From CAWINY01 sp963837635 (lineage in GTDB: Bacteria; Acidobacteriota; Terriglobia; Terriglobales; Acidobacteriaceae): 64,000 bases of DNA. This document shows positions 32,611 to 41,831 of the stretch, piece after piece (within the stretch, counting starts at the first letter, position 1; each line of letters opens with the position of its first letter). Where the stretch lies: contig CAWINY010000005.1 in NCBI GenBank assembly GCA_963837635.1, positions 62,001-126,000 on the forward strand, written 5' to 3'. The notes below the pieces were generated by a model, which worked only from the letters and a program-made list of their open reading frames with translations, did no database searches and was not told the DNA's origin. Position numbers and translations under genes: made by a program.

Positions 32611-35052
32611 ATGCCGCAGTTCTGCGATGTCGCGCTGCCGGTGCCGCTGGAGGGCACCTTCACTTACCGGCTGGACGGAGTCCAACCGGTCGTGGGGGGG
32701 CGTGTGCTCGTCCCCTTTCGCGAGAAGCGCCTGCTGGGGATCGTCACCGCGCTGCACAATAACGAGCCTTCGGTGAAAGCCCGAATTGTGCTCAGCGTAC
32801 TGGATGCTGAGCCGGTTCTCGACTCTGCACTCGTAACCTTGGGCGAATGGATTGCACAGTACTACATTGCGCCGCTCGGGGAGGTCTTCCGCACCATGCT
32901 GCCGCTCACAGCCGAATTTCGGCGAGTGCGCAGGCTGCGTCTTACCGAAGCGGGCCGGGCGGCGCTCCCACCCCAAAACGCGCAGCGCGTTTTGGAGACC
33001 CAGGTTGCCGCGAACCCTACAACGGACTCCAAAGCGGTCGAACTCGCGGTGCTCGACTATCTTGCCCAACGAAAAGAGCCGGTGCGCGAGGCGACGCTTC
33101 GTGCCGCGACCGATGCCGGCGAGGACACTATTCGCGCGCTGCTGCGGCGCAAGTGGATCGTGGCTGAAGATCAGTCCGAATCCCGCGATGCCACGCGAAG
33201 CGTAACCGTCGCAGTTCTCGGCGAGGTTTCAGGCAAGTTGAACCAAAACCAGCAGGCGATCATCAACGCCCTGACCGCGGCGGGCGGCCGCCTGCGCGTG
33301 GACGAATTGCGCGAGCTGCGGGTTCCGCGCACCACGCTGGGGACCCTGGTGAAGCGCGGGATAGTGGCGCTGGAGCAGCAGGCAGCGGAGTTTCACGTTT
33401 CCAGCATCCGCAGGCCCTCGCCGCTCGGCTTTATCTTCAACCCGGGGCAGAAGCGCGCGCTGGAACATATTGAGAACGCCGCCCGGAGCAAGAAGTTCTC
33501 GGCGACGCTGCTGCACGGGGTTACGGGTTCGGGGAAGACGGCAGTCTATCTGGCCGCCATGCAAAGCGTGCTGCGCGAGGGGCGCGGCGCAATCCTGCTG
33601 GTTCCCGAAATTGGGCTCACCCCGGCGGCGGCGGCGCTGCTCTACCAGGTATTTGGAGATCAGGTCGCGATCCTTCATTCCGGCCTGACGGACGACGAGC
33701 GCGCCGAGCAGTGGCATCGCATCCGCCGCGATCATGCCAGGATTGTGGTCGGTACCCGCTCGGCGGTGTTTGCCCCCGTCGACGAGCTGGCGCTCATCAT
33801 CGTGGATGAAGAGCAAGATAGCTCCTACAAGCAGGAGGAAACGCCGCGCTACCACGCGCGCGACGTGGCCATCCTCCGGGCCAAGCTGAGCGAGGCGGCG
33901 GTGGTGCTCGGTTCGGCGACGCCTTCGCTGGAGTCCTACCACAATGCCCAGCGCGGCAAATACACGCTGCTGGAGATGCCCGACCGGGTCGAGCAGCGTC
34001 CCATGCCCGAGATTGAGCTCATCGACATGAAGGCCGAGTACCGGGAAACCGGCCGCCAGAGCGTGATCTCACGCAAGCTGGCGGAAGAAATCGCGGAGCG
34101 GCTGGCGCGGCGCGAGCAGATCATCATTCTCTTAAACCGGCGCGGGTTTTCGGCTTTCGTGCTCTGCCGCGCCTGCGGGGAAACGGTGCAGTGCCGCAAC
34201 TGCGCGGTCGCCATGGCGTATCACAAGTCGCTGGGGCGCATGGAATGCCACTATTGCGGCTTTCTAGACAAAATTCCGCAGCTCTGTCCCAAGTGCGGCA
34301 GCGAGTACGTGCAGTTCCTCGGTACGGGCTCGGAAAAGTTGGAAGAGTTGCTGCACAGCATGTTTCCCGAGGCCCGTATCGCCCGGCTCGACCGCGACAC
34401 GGTGCGGGGCCGGCACGACTTCGAGCGCGCGCTGAACTCGCTTCATGCGGGGGAAACGGACATCGTGGTGGGCACGCAGATGATTGCCAAGGGTCACGAC
34501 ATCCACGGCGTCACCCTGGTCGGCGTGGTGAGCGCGGACGCCGCGCTCGCCTTCCCCGACTTTCGCTCCGCCGAGCGCACCTTCCAGCTCATGACCCAGG
34601 TGGCGGGCCGCGCTGGACGAGGCGAGTCTCCGGGCAAGGTAGTGCTGCAGACCTGCTTCCCCGAGCACTACGCGGTGCAGTACGCGGCGCATCACGACTT
34701 CGCTGGTTTTTACGACAAGGAACTCCGCTACCGGAGCTGGATGCATTACCCGCCGTTCACCGCGATCGCCAATGTGCTGATCCGTAGCGAACGGCAAGAG
34801 GAGGTGTTGCGTTACGCCGGCGTGCTTGGCCGCTGGTTCCAGGGCACCAAGCATGAAGGTGTCCGCGTGCTCGGCCCGGCGCCGGCACCCATCGCGCGCC
34901 TGAAGGGCGAGCACCGCTATCACCTGATCCTCAAGTCGAACGCCCGGGCGTGGATCAACGCCGCTCTGCGCGCCATGCTGGAACATGCCACCGAACAGCA
35001 CATCCCGCGCGCGGCGATCACGGTGGATGTGGATGCGCTCTCACTGCTGTGA
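32611..35052 (+). CDS. priA: primosomal replication-restart helicase PriA
   Basis: 813 residues, full length. The N-terminal 3'-DNA-binding domain is followed by Walker A GVTGSGKTAVYL, DEEQD (DExx box) and helicase motifs. The zinc-binding insert is clear: CRACGETVQCRNCAVAM, CHYCGF, CPKCGS. TGGAG precedes the ATG. It restarts stalled replication forks by reloading the replisome. Single gene, followed by a nested family F/B repeat. Confidence 0.96.
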   Translation: MPQFCDVALPVPLEGTFTYRLDGVQPVVGGRVLVPFREKRLLGIVTALHNNEPSVKARIVLSVLDAEPVLDSALVTLGEWIAQYYIAPLGEVFRTMLPLTAEFRRVRRLRLTEAGRAALPPQNAQRVLETQVAANPTTDSKAVELAVLDYLAQRKEPVREATLRAATDAGEDTIRALLRRKWIVAEDQSESRDATRSVTVAVLGEVSGKLNQNQQAIINALTAAGGRLRVDELRELRVPRTTLGTLVKRGIVALEQQAAEFHVSSIRRPSPLGFIFNPGQKRALEHIENAARSKKFSATLLHGVTGSGKTAVYLAAMQSVLREGRGAILLVPEIGLTPAAAALLYQVFGDQVAILHSGLTDDERAEQWHRIRRDHARIVVGTRSAVFAPVDELALIIVDEEQDSSYKQEETPRYHARDVAILRAKLSEAAVVLGSATPSLESYHNAQRGKYTLLEMPDRVEQRPMPEIELIDMKAEYRETGRQSVISRKLAEEIAERLARREQIIILLNRRGFSAFVLCRACGETVQCRNCAVAMAYHKSLGRMECHYCGFLDKIPQLCPKCGSEYVQFLGTGSEKLEELLHSMFPEARIARLDRDTVRGRHDFERALNSLHAGETDIVVGTQMIAKGHDIHGVTLVGVVSADAALAFPDFRSAERTFQLMTQVAGRAGRGESPGKVVLQTCFPEHYAVQYAAHHDFAGFYDKELRYRSWMHYPPFTAIANVLIRSERQEEVLRYAGVLGRWFQGTKHEGVRVLGPAPAPIARLKGEHRYHLILKSNARAWINAALRAMLEHATEQHIPRAAITVDVDALSLL

Positions 35053-35071
35053 TGCAGGACTGCAAAATCCT

Positions 35072-35268
35072 TCACCGCAGAGAACGCAGAGGAACCGCTC
35101 CAGAGGGCCCTTAACGCGAAGGCGCGAAGACGCTAAGGACAGAATAAGGACAAGCTGCACCACGCCAGCAACTGTGATCAATATAGAGCCCCCCTTCGCG
35201 CCTTAGCGGCTTCGCGTTGGATTCTCTCTGCGTTCTTCCTCTGTGCGCCTCTGCGTCCTCTGCGGTGA
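35072..35268. repeat. nested inverted repeats, family F outside and family B inside
   Basis: Outer arms: tcaccgcagagaacgcagag and the right end ctgcgtcctctgcggtgaaa. Inner arms (35111-35219): ttaacgcgaaggcgcgaaga and cgccttagcggcttcgcgtt. It starts 20 nt after the priA stop; the whole 35053-35389 gap has no gene. Confidence 0.8.
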
Positions 35269-35389
35269 AAAGCCTCCGCGTCTTCAGCGGTAAAAAGTCT
35301 TAAGGGCCCCCGAAAGTAAACACCTGCCGCTGAGAAACCGTTTAGGATGTTGGTAGCTCTGGTGGTCCCCGCGACCGCGGTTTTCCAAT

Positions 35390-36130
35390 ATGAAGCGCAT
35401 TGCCCTCGTGCTTGCAGCCCTGCTGATGCTCTCCGGCGTAGTATTCGCCGAAGCGGACCGTGACAAGCAGATCGAACGCCTGGAAAGCGCCGGCGACGTC
35501 TTCAACGACATTATGTCCGCGCCGGACCGGGGCATCCCGGAGGAGATTTTCGCTACCGCCAAGTGTGTCGCGGTGGTGCCCTCCATGCTCAAAGGCGGCT
35601 TTGTCTTTGGCGGCGAGTACGGTCGTGGGGTGGCGAGTTGCCGGAACGAGAATGGTTGGAGCGCGCCTGCATTTTTCGGCGTGGGCGGCGGCAGCTTTGG
35701 CCTGCAGATCGGCGGGCAGGCAGTTGACCTCGTCATGCTCATCATGAACGAGCACGGGATGAAGAACCTGCTCTCCAGCAAATTCAAGCTCGGGGCGGAC
35801 GCCTCGGCGGCTGCCGGTCCGGTCGGCCGTCATGCCGAGGGCATGACCGACTGGCAGATGCGGGCCGAGGTGCTCACCTACTCGCGGGCTCGCGGCGCCT
35901 TCGCCGGAGTGACCCTGAATGGCGCCGTCATCAAACAGGCCCAGAACGATACCCGCCTGTTCTATGGACGCATGATCCCGTATCGCATGCTGTTGAACGG
36001 CAGCGTTCCGGCTCCGGCCGACAGCAAGCCCTTTCTTTCTGCGCTCAGAAAGAATTCTCCTGCCAGCACGGCGGCAGTGAAAGTGGAGCCCAAGACTGCA
36101 CCGTCGCCCAAGACCGAGCTTACAGAGTAG
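35390..36130 (+). CDS. secreted SYLF (Ysc84-like) lipid-binding protein
   Basis: 246 residues. A signal peptide covers residues 1-20. The SYLF/Ysc84 domain is seen in AKCVAVVPSMLKGGFVFGGEYGRGVASCR, APAFFGVGGGSFGLQIGGQAVDLVMLIMN and SKFKLGADASAAAGPVGR. The domain binds phosphoinositide-like lipids in eukaryotes; bacterial members are periplasmic and uncharacterised. The C-terminal ~40 residues are Lys/Pro/Ser linker. Confidence 0.88.
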   Translation: MKRIALVLAALLMLSGVVFAEADRDKQIERLESAGDVFNDIMSAPDRGIPEEIFATAKCVAVVPSMLKGGFVFGGEYGRGVASCRNENGWSAPAFFGVGGGSFGLQIGGQAVDLVMLIMNEHGMKNLLSSKFKLGADASAAAGPVGRHAEGMTDWQMRAEVLTYSRARGAFAGVTLNGAVIKQAQNDTRLFYGRMIPYRMLLNGSVPAPADSKPFLSALRKNSPASTAAVKVEPKTAPSPKTELTE

Positions 36131-36153
36131 CTGGGAGTGCGCGATGGGCGTCG

Positions 36154-36230
36154 GGTAACAGGTATCAGGTGTCAGGCAAGAACCGCTCAAGGCGAGGGCA
36201 CCTGATACCGATACCTGATACCTGATACCC
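36154..36230. repeat. family G inverted repeat after the SYLF gene
   Basis: gggtaacaggtatcaggtgt on the left and cctgataccgatacctgata on the right. It starts 23 nt after the stop codon. Confidence 0.75.
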
Positions 36231-36251
36231 TCTTACAAGCGCTGACCACTG

Positions 36252-36509
36252 CTATTGCAGGTGAAATCGTTCGCGCATCAGCCGCTGCAATCGCGGTTTG
36301 TAGATCAGGTCGAAGGCGAGTTCCTTATCCGGGAACATGTTCAGGGCGGCGGCGCGAGCGTCGGCCACCATCTGCGAGGCTTCTTCGACGGAGATCTTGG
36401 TTTGAGTGATGGTGGACATCACCAAATTCATCATGAGCTGCAGACGGCGTATCTTTCGGTTTTCTTCGATCAATTCCTGTGCTGTTTGCCTTGGTTCCGA
36501 ATACCCCAT
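36252..36509 (-). CDS. conserved small helical protein
   Basis: 85 residues, all-helical, no export signal. QTAQELIEENRKIRRLQLMMNLVMSTI is strongly amphipathic, and AADARAAALNMFPDKELAFDLIYKPRLQRLMRERF follows. GAGGGAATC precedes the ATG. I do not know the family; charge pattern and codon use look coding. It is convergent with the SYLF gene. Confidence 0.6.
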   Translation of the reverse strand: MGYSEPRQTAQELIEENRKIRRLQLMMNLVMSTITQTKISVEEASQMVADARAAALNMFPDKELAFDLIYKPRLQRLMRERFHLQ

Positions 36510-36528
36510 CCCGATTCCCTCAAATACA

Positions 36529-36670
36529 CAGTGGGCGGTGGTCAGTGGGCAGCGAGTAGGACTTAGAGTTTCGTCATGAATCGTGTAAGTGACTGTTTAT
36601 GTCGCTGTCCACGTTTCTCCGCTTTTTGCCCACTGACAACTGATCACTGCTCACTGCCCACTGCCCACTG
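36529..36670. repeat. family K inverted repeat (ACTG modules)
   Basis: cagtgggcggtggtcagtgg on the left; ctgatcactgctcactgccc and further ACTG-CCC copies on the right. It sits in the 415-nt gap 36510-36924. The rest of that gap holds no gene; GAGAGGAGG near 36912 is the ribosome site of the next one. Confidence 0.75.
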
Positions 36671-36924
36671 CCAACTGATGATAGGGGAGAGCCGCCTGTC
36701 CCGCCCCTCCTGCTTCACCTAAGTTCGATGATCACGATCCCCCGAGGTTGCGCGGAAGCCCCGGCCAAATAACCTTTAGGCCCTTGTATTCGGCTCGGGC
36801 CAAGCGCATCATACTGCGTTCAGGGCGCCCGCTTCGCCCACAGGCGAGGAGGCGGGGGGCGCGCTCTATCGAAAGGGAATTTGCGCAATTGGATTAGGCT
36901 TACAGCTCCCGAGAGGAGGAACCC

Positions 36925-37233
36925 ATGGCGACTGCACGCATGCCCGAAGTACCCGATCCCAACGAGGAACTGGTAAAGGTGTTTGACTCGGACCTGGAAT
37001 CCGAGGTGATGGTGGTCCGCGGCTTGTTGGAATCGGCCGGGATCGAGTGCGTTACCTCCAACCTGGAGGCGCCCCAGGATATCCTGCCCGGCGTAGGCGG
37101 GGTGGTTGTACTGGTGCGCAAGGAGGATACCGGCGAGGCCCTTCGCATAATTCGGGAGAATCGCGAGGGGGGTGAGGCCGCGGCCGAAGAAGCCGAATTC
37201 AACGAGGAGCAAGAACCGCCGGCGCAGGCGTAA
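36925..37233 (+). CDS. DUF2007-like putative signal-transducing protein
   Basis: 102 residues. ELVKVFDSDLESEVMVVRGLLESAGIECVTSN followed by VVVLVRKEDTGEALRIIRE matches the small ferredoxin-like DUF2007 domain (a PII-like alpha/beta fold of unknown ligand). An acidic tail follows (AAAEEAEFNEEQEPP). A strong GAGGAGG ribosome site lies upstream. Its 3' end overlaps the convergent comEC end by 35 nt. Confidence 0.75.
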   Translation: MATARMPEVPDPNEELVKVFDSDLESEVMVVRGLLESAGIECVTSNLEAPQDILPGVGGVVVLVRKEDTGEALRIIRENREGGEAAAEEAEFNEEQEPPAQA

Positions 37234-39835
37234 CCTGCCGGCCATCCAGATAGAAGGTAAGCGCCCCCATCAGATCGGTTCGATAGGTGGCCACGTGCCG
37301 CTCGGCCAAGCGGGAGAGAATCTCCGGCCGGGGATGATGAAAGAGGTTGTGTGCGCCTACCGAGATGGCTGCGTATCTGGGTTGCAGCGCATCGAGAAAC
37401 TCGGGCGTGCTGGAGGTGATGCTCCCATTGTGGCCGACCTTCAGCAGGTCGGCTTTTTCCAGGCCGGCATCGAGCAGCACACGCTCCTCCTTTTTCTCCG
37501 CATCTCCGGTCAGCAGTGCCGAGGTTTGGCCATAGCTTATCCGGAGTACCAGGGAGTCATTATTTTGGGGCCGCTTGCCCAGTTTCCAGTCCTGGGGCGG
37601 AGCGAGCACCCGGATCTGCGCGCCGCCGAAGGCAATCTCCTGCCCTGCCGCGCGGAAAATGATTCGCACTCCCTTGGCAGCCGCCTGATCCAGAACCGCG
37701 CCGAAACCATAGGTGCGCACATTAGGGCCAATCCACAGCTCGCGCGGATGGAAATCCGAGATGATGCTGGGCATCCCAGCGTAGTGGTCGCTGTGGGCAT
37801 GAGTGATCACGATTGCATCCAGCGTGCGGAATCCACGCCACCACAGATAGGGCGCGACCACGTTCTCGCCAAAATCGAACTCGTTGTGAAACGGTCCAAT
37901 AGGTCCGGCCGCATCGACCAGCAGGGTCTTGCCTTCCGGGCTGACCACCAGCGCGGATTCGGCTTGGCCGACGTCAAGGTTCGTGATCTCCAGGACGCCG
38001 GGGCGCCTGACCGGTTCACGAGTGCCGAGCGTTAGCCACAGCCCACTAGCGATGACGCCGGCCACTCCCAGTGCCGCCAGCCACCAGCGCCGCCGGGCCA
38101 GCAGCATGGCCGCGCTTAGAGCTATCAGCGTGGCCAAGACCATCTGCCAGCTTGGGGTCGGGACGCGCACGTCGGCCCAGCGCAGATGGTCGAGCGCGGT
38201 GATGGCCGCCAAAATCGCTCGCAGGCACAAAGAGGTGATCCACGCCGGAAGCTTGGCCACGTGGAGCGGAAGCGGTGAAAACGCCAGCGCCGCCATGGAG
38301 GCTGGCATCAGAATGCCGGTCAGCGGCACCGCAATGGCGTTGGCCGGCAGACTCATCACCGTGGCGCGATGAAAGCAGGTGGCCATCGGCAACGCCAGCG
38401 CAAACTGCATCAGGCCGGAGACAACCAGCACCTCGGCCAACCCGATCGCGCCAGCAGCCAGCGCAGCCACCGTTCCCAACACCGCGGCACGCGAACCGGG
38501 CCGCAGGGATTTTGGCGCAAAGCGCGCCACGCGGCCGGCGATCATCCGCAGGTCGAGCCGGAACTGCACCGCTGGCGGTCGCAAGCGCAGGTCGAAGCGC
38601 AAGGAATCGGGCATCCGCAGCGCGTAGCGGCAGGGCTGGGCGCTACGTTCCAGCAGAGGCACGGCAATCCCTGCAATAGCCGCCACGGCTCCGAAGGTCA
38701 GTTGGAATCCGGTATCGAAAAGGTTCTGCGGGTCCGCCACCAGCAGCACCAGCGCCGCAGCTCCCAGCGAGTTCAGCAGGGAGCCCTCGCGGTAGACCAA
38801 TCTTGCCGCTAGAAACAGGGTCAGGGTGAGCACGGCGCGCAGCACTGGCGCGCCGGACTCCGCCAGGTAGGCATAAGCTATGGAAATCAGCAGGGTGAGG
38901 ATGGTCGCCAGCAGGTTTCCCGAGCGCATGCGCCGGAAGGCCCAGAACAACACGCCGGCGAAGATAGTGACGTTCATCCCCGAAACCACCAGGATGTGAT
39001 AAATCCCGGTGCGCGACCAAGTGGTTCTGGTTTCGCGGGTGATGAACGATTTCTCGCCTATCAGGATGGCGTCCAGCAGCGCCGCCTCTTCCGGCGGCCA
39101 GAGCGCGTGAATCCGGGAAAGTAGTCCCCGATATGCCTTGCTGCGCCACCTGCCCCAGCGCGTGCCGCTGATTCCGGGCAGCACCTCGACACGGTCTCCG
39201 CGCACCGAGGCCTGCGCCGCGATCCCCTGGTGCAACAGGTATCCGCGAAAGTCCGTGGCGCCCGGATTATTGAAGTTGCGCGGCTCGTGTAGCTTGGCAG
39301 GGAAACGCAGCCGTTGTCCATACACCAAGACGGGCGGCAGAGCGCCGGGGTTCTCGTCTTCATCGTCCTGCTCGCTCTGCAAGTTGTCGCGGCCATACAA
39401 CGCGATACGCAGTCCCACTTTGAAAGGAGTCCCATTGATGTCTTCGGTTTCCACGTCCACCGACTGACGTCGCATCCGTCCGATGCCATGCAGGATGCCG
39501 TCGTGCGTGACATGCGCGGTAACCATGACCCCTTCCGGGATTTCAGTGAACTGGTGGATGTCTGGGAGGCGAGGGGCTCCTGTGCCGGACACCTCACGCA
39601 CCCAGGTGCCAAGCGAGAACAGAGCAGCCAACGCCAGCGCGTATGCCATGCGTTCCCGCCAAGCAGCGGGTTGCCGACGCGCCCGTGCCAGCATCACGAG
39701 CGCAAATACTGCGAAGCACAGCGAAGCGGCCAACCACCACAGCGCCGGGCGCCAGACGCAGGATGCCGTTAGCACGCCGCCCGCGAAAGCCACGGCGGCG
39801 CAGAACATCGGACATCGAGAACTTCTCGGGCGCAT
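37199..39835 (-). CDS. comEC: ComEC/Rec2 DNA-uptake channel
   Basis: 878 residues, full-length three-part ComEC: N-terminal DUF4131 membrane and OB-like region, central competence domain with about eight membrane helices (VSGMNVTIFAGVLFWAF; ALVLLVADPQNLFDTGFQLTFGAVAAI), and C-terminal metallo-beta-lactamase domain (ITHAHSDHYAGMPSII, GHNGSITSSTPEFL). It moves single-stranded DNA across the inner membrane. No comEA is beside it. A family D repeat lies 18 nt upstream of its start. Confidence 0.94.
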   Translation of the reverse strand: MRPRSSRCPMFCAAVAFAGGVLTASCVWRPALWWLAASLCFAVFALVMLARARRQPAAWRERMAYALALAALFSLGTWVREVSGTGAPRLPDIHQFTEIPEGVMVTAHVTHDGILHGIGRMRRQSVDVETEDINGTPFKVGLRIALYGRDNLQSEQDDEDENPGALPPVLVYGQRLRFPAKLHEPRNFNNPGATDFRGYLLHQGIAAQASVRGDRVEVLPGISGTRWGRWRSKAYRGLLSRIHALWPPEEAALLDAILIGEKSFITRETRTTWSRTGIYHILVVSGMNVTIFAGVLFWAFRRMRSGNLLATILTLLISIAYAYLAESGAPVLRAVLTLTLFLAARLVYREGSLLNSLGAAALVLLVADPQNLFDTGFQLTFGAVAAIAGIAVPLLERSAQPCRYALRMPDSLRFDLRLRPPAVQFRLDLRMIAGRVARFAPKSLRPGSRAAVLGTVAALAAGAIGLAEVLVVSGLMQFALALPMATCFHRATVMSLPANAIAVPLTGILMPASMAALAFSPLPLHVAKLPAWITSLCLRAILAAITALDHLRWADVRVPTPSWQMVLATLIALSAAMLLARRRWWLAALGVAGVIASGLWLTLGTREPVRRPGVLEITNLDVGQAESALVVSPEGKTLLVDAAGPIGPFHNEFDFGENVVAPYLWWRGFRTLDAIVITHAHSDHYAGMPSIISDFHPRELWIGPNVRTYGFGAVLDQAAAKGVRIIFRAAGQEIAFGGAQIRVLAPPQDWKLGKRPQNNDSLVLRISYGQTSALLTGDAEKKEERVLLDAGLEKADLLKVGHNGSITSSTPEFLDALQPRYAAISVGAHNLFHHPRPEILSRLAERHVATYRTDLMGALTFYLDGRQVTPAPAVLAPR

Positions 39836-39852
39836 TATTGATCACTTGCTGG

Positions 39853-39914
39853 TGTAGCCCGTCTCGCCGGGCACCCTCAGTTGTGGGGCCCGCCGGCGAG
39901 ACGCCGGCGCTACA
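39853..39914. repeat. family D inverted repeat upstream of comEC
   Basis: tgtagcccgtctcgccgggc on the left and cgagacgccggcgctacaac on the right. Confidence 0.7.
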
Positions 39915-39993
39915 ACGGACGCGGGCATCTTGCACGATTTGCCAGTCACTTTCCCACGGCTTCCTGTTTTTGTTCTGGATTTGGAACAAGCGC

Positions 39994-40074
39994 TCGTTCT
40001 CCGTTCGCCGTTTTCCGTTCCCCGTTGTAAGCAGCCACCAGCAACGGGAAACGTGAAACGGAGAACGGGGAACG
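39994..40074. repeat. family I inverted repeat (CGGAGAACGG modules)
   Basis: gttctccgttcgccgttttc and the right arm aaacggagaacggggaacga. It ends 38 nt before the YjbQ start. Confidence 0.75.
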
Positions 40075-40111
40075 ACTCATGAGATCATTTTCACGCTCAG
40101 GAGAAAGCTCA

Positions 40112-40525
40112 ATGAACTGCCACACCGAATACCTCACTTTTCACACCGGGAAACATCGCGAGTACGTGCACATCACGCCGCAGATCGAGTCGATAGTGCA
40201 CAAGAGCGGCATTCAGGACGGCATGTGCCTGGTTTCCGCCATGCACATCACGGCGGGCATTTACGTGAACGACAACGAGAGCGGCCTGATCCACGACATC
40301 GACGAGTGGCTGGAGCAACTGGCGCCCTTCCGCCAGGACTACCAGCACCACCAAACCGGCGAGGACAACGGCGATTCGCACCTGAAAGCTATTCTGGTGC
40401 ACCATCAGGTGGTTCTGCCCATCACCAACGGACGGCTGGACCTCGGCACCTGGCAGCGGGTGTTCTATGCCGAATTCGACGGCCAGCGCAGCAAGCGCGT
40501 GATTGTCAAGGTAATGGGGGCCTAA
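40112..40525 (+). CDS. YjbQ/UPF0047-family protein
   Basis: 137 residues. Conserved blocks are GMCLVSAMHITAGIYVNDNE, GDSHLKAILVHHQVVLPITNGRLDLGTWQRVFYAEFDG and KRVIVKV. The family's His/Glu-rich site forms a metal-binding cleft, and some members rescue thiamine-phosphate synthase mutants. The start at 40112 follows CAGGAGA; an earlier in-frame ATG at 40079 lies inside the family I repeat and is not favoured. Confidence 0.9.
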   Translation: MNCHTEYLTFHTGKHREYVHITPQIESIVHKSGIQDGMCLVSAMHITAGIYVNDNESGLIHDIDEWLEQLAPFRQDYQHHQTGEDNGDSHLKAILVHHQVVLPITNGRLDLGTWQRVFYAEFDGQRSKRVIVKVMGA

Positions 40526-40586
40526 AATTGGGCAAGTGGCAACGGGCCCCGGCCCTCGTGGCCATTCGTAATCCACCTTGCGAGAA

Positions 40587-41763
40587 CTAAGGAATCTCTG
40601 ATTAAGTTCTCTGCTTTCCACAGGGCCAATGTGTAGATTGAGTCCAGAGACTCTGAAAGCAGATGAGGCAGCAGACACTGGCGATGACGACTGGGTTCGA
40701 GCGGTACACAAAGAAGACGCGGCGTGCGATGTTTCTTGAAGAGATGGAGCAGGTCGTGCCGTGGCGCGAACTCTGCGCTCTGATCGAGCCTCATTATCCG
40801 AAGGCTGGTAATGGGCGTCGTCCCGTCGGACTGGAGCGCATGCTGCGCATCTACTTCCTCCAACACTGGTTCAACCTGTCGGACCCGGCGGTGGAAGAGG
40901 CGTTGTACGATTCGCCCGTGCTACGACAGTTTGCCGGAATCGACTTGGGGAGCGAGCCGGTGCCGGATGAGACCACGGTGTGCAAGTTCCGCCACTTGCT
41001 GGAAGAGCATCGACTGGGGGGCGAGATTCTGGAGACCGTGAACCTGTACTTGCAGCAGCGCGGTGTGCGCATTTCGACGGGTACTATTGTGGACGCGACC
41101 ATCATTCACGCCCCGAGTTCGACGAAGAACCAGCAACAGAAGCGCGACCCGGAGATGCACCAGACCCGGAAAGGCAAGCAGTGGTATTTCGGGATGAAGG
41201 CGCATGTGGGCGTGGACAGCAAGACAAAGCTGGTGCATAGCGCAGTAGCCACGGCGGCCAACGTGTCCGACTCGACGGTATTGCCAGAGCTGTTGCATGG
41301 CGATGAGACCCACGTCTGGGGCGACCAAGCCTATCGCGGGCAGCGCGAGGTAATTCACGAATGCTCGCCGCGTGCCAAGGACTGCACCAACAAGCGCTAT
41401 CGCTACAAAAACCGGATTGACCAAGTGGAGCGGGCCAAGAACCGGACGAAGTCGCGGGTGCGCTCGAAAGTCGAGCATGTATTTGGCGTGCTGAAGTTAA
41501 AATTCGGATTCGTGAAGGTACGCTACCGAGGCATGGCGAAGAATGCCAATCGGCTGTTCACCGCCTTCGCCCTGGTGAATCTGTTCATGGTTCGCAAGAG
41601 ACTGCTGTGCCCAACGACGGCGTAGTGTTGCTCGGGGCGCAGCACGGCGCATTCGGGCACAGCAAACGCAAAACCCTCACCTGAAAACCGATCCAAAAGG
41701 CGGCTGAATCTGCCCTCCAGCTCACGCTGGTTCAAAAGCCCTGGTTGTTCAGAGCTTCCCTAA
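40587..41763 (+). mobile_element. complete IS5-family insertion sequence with CTAA target duplication
   Basis: The element spans 40591-41759 (1169 bp). The inverted ends read ggaatctctgattaa on the left and, on the opposite strand, ggaagctctgaacaa on the right (12 of 15 match). CTAA flanks both sides (40587-40590 and 41760-41763), fitting the 4-bp YTAR duplications of IS5 elements. The single transposase is intact, so the element may still move. Confidence 0.9.
40663..41625 (+). CDS. IS5-family transposase
   Basis: 320 residues, DDE transposase. An N-terminal DUF772 domain (about 25-105; GRRPVGLERMLRIYFLQHWFNLSDPAVEEALYDS) is followed by the catalytic core: Asp in GTIVDATIIHAPS, Asp in HVWGDQAYRGQ, and Glu in RSKVEHVFGVLK with the Y(2)R(3)E-like spacing. 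No frameshift or internal stop, so it looks functional. Confidence 0.95.
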   Translation: MRQQTLAMTTGFERYTKKTRRAMFLEEMEQVVPWRELCALIEPHYPKAGNGRRPVGLERMLRIYFLQHWFNLSDPAVEEALYDSPVLRQFAGIDLGSEPVPDETTVCKFRHLLEEHRLGGEILETVNLYLQQRGVRISTGTIVDATIIHAPSSTKNQQQKRDPEMHQTRKGKQWYFGMKAHVGVDSKTKLVHSAVATAANVSDSTVLPELLHGDETHVWGDQAYRGQREVIHECSPRAKDCTNKRYRYKNRIDQVERAKNRTKSRVRSKVEHVFGVLKLKFGFVKVRYRGMAKNANRLFTAFALVNLFMVRKRLLCPTTA

Positions 41764-41831
41764 GCTAGATACCTAATTGCACAGCCGAGCAGTTTCCGGG
41801 TAAGGTTCCGAGACTCCCGAAGGAATCCCCC

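Noticed and set aside
36600..36680. Tandem ACTGCCC copies considered as a CRISPR-like or iteron array
   Set aside because: Units are 7-10 nt without spacers, and pair with an inverted arm at 36529; it is a hairpin repeat.
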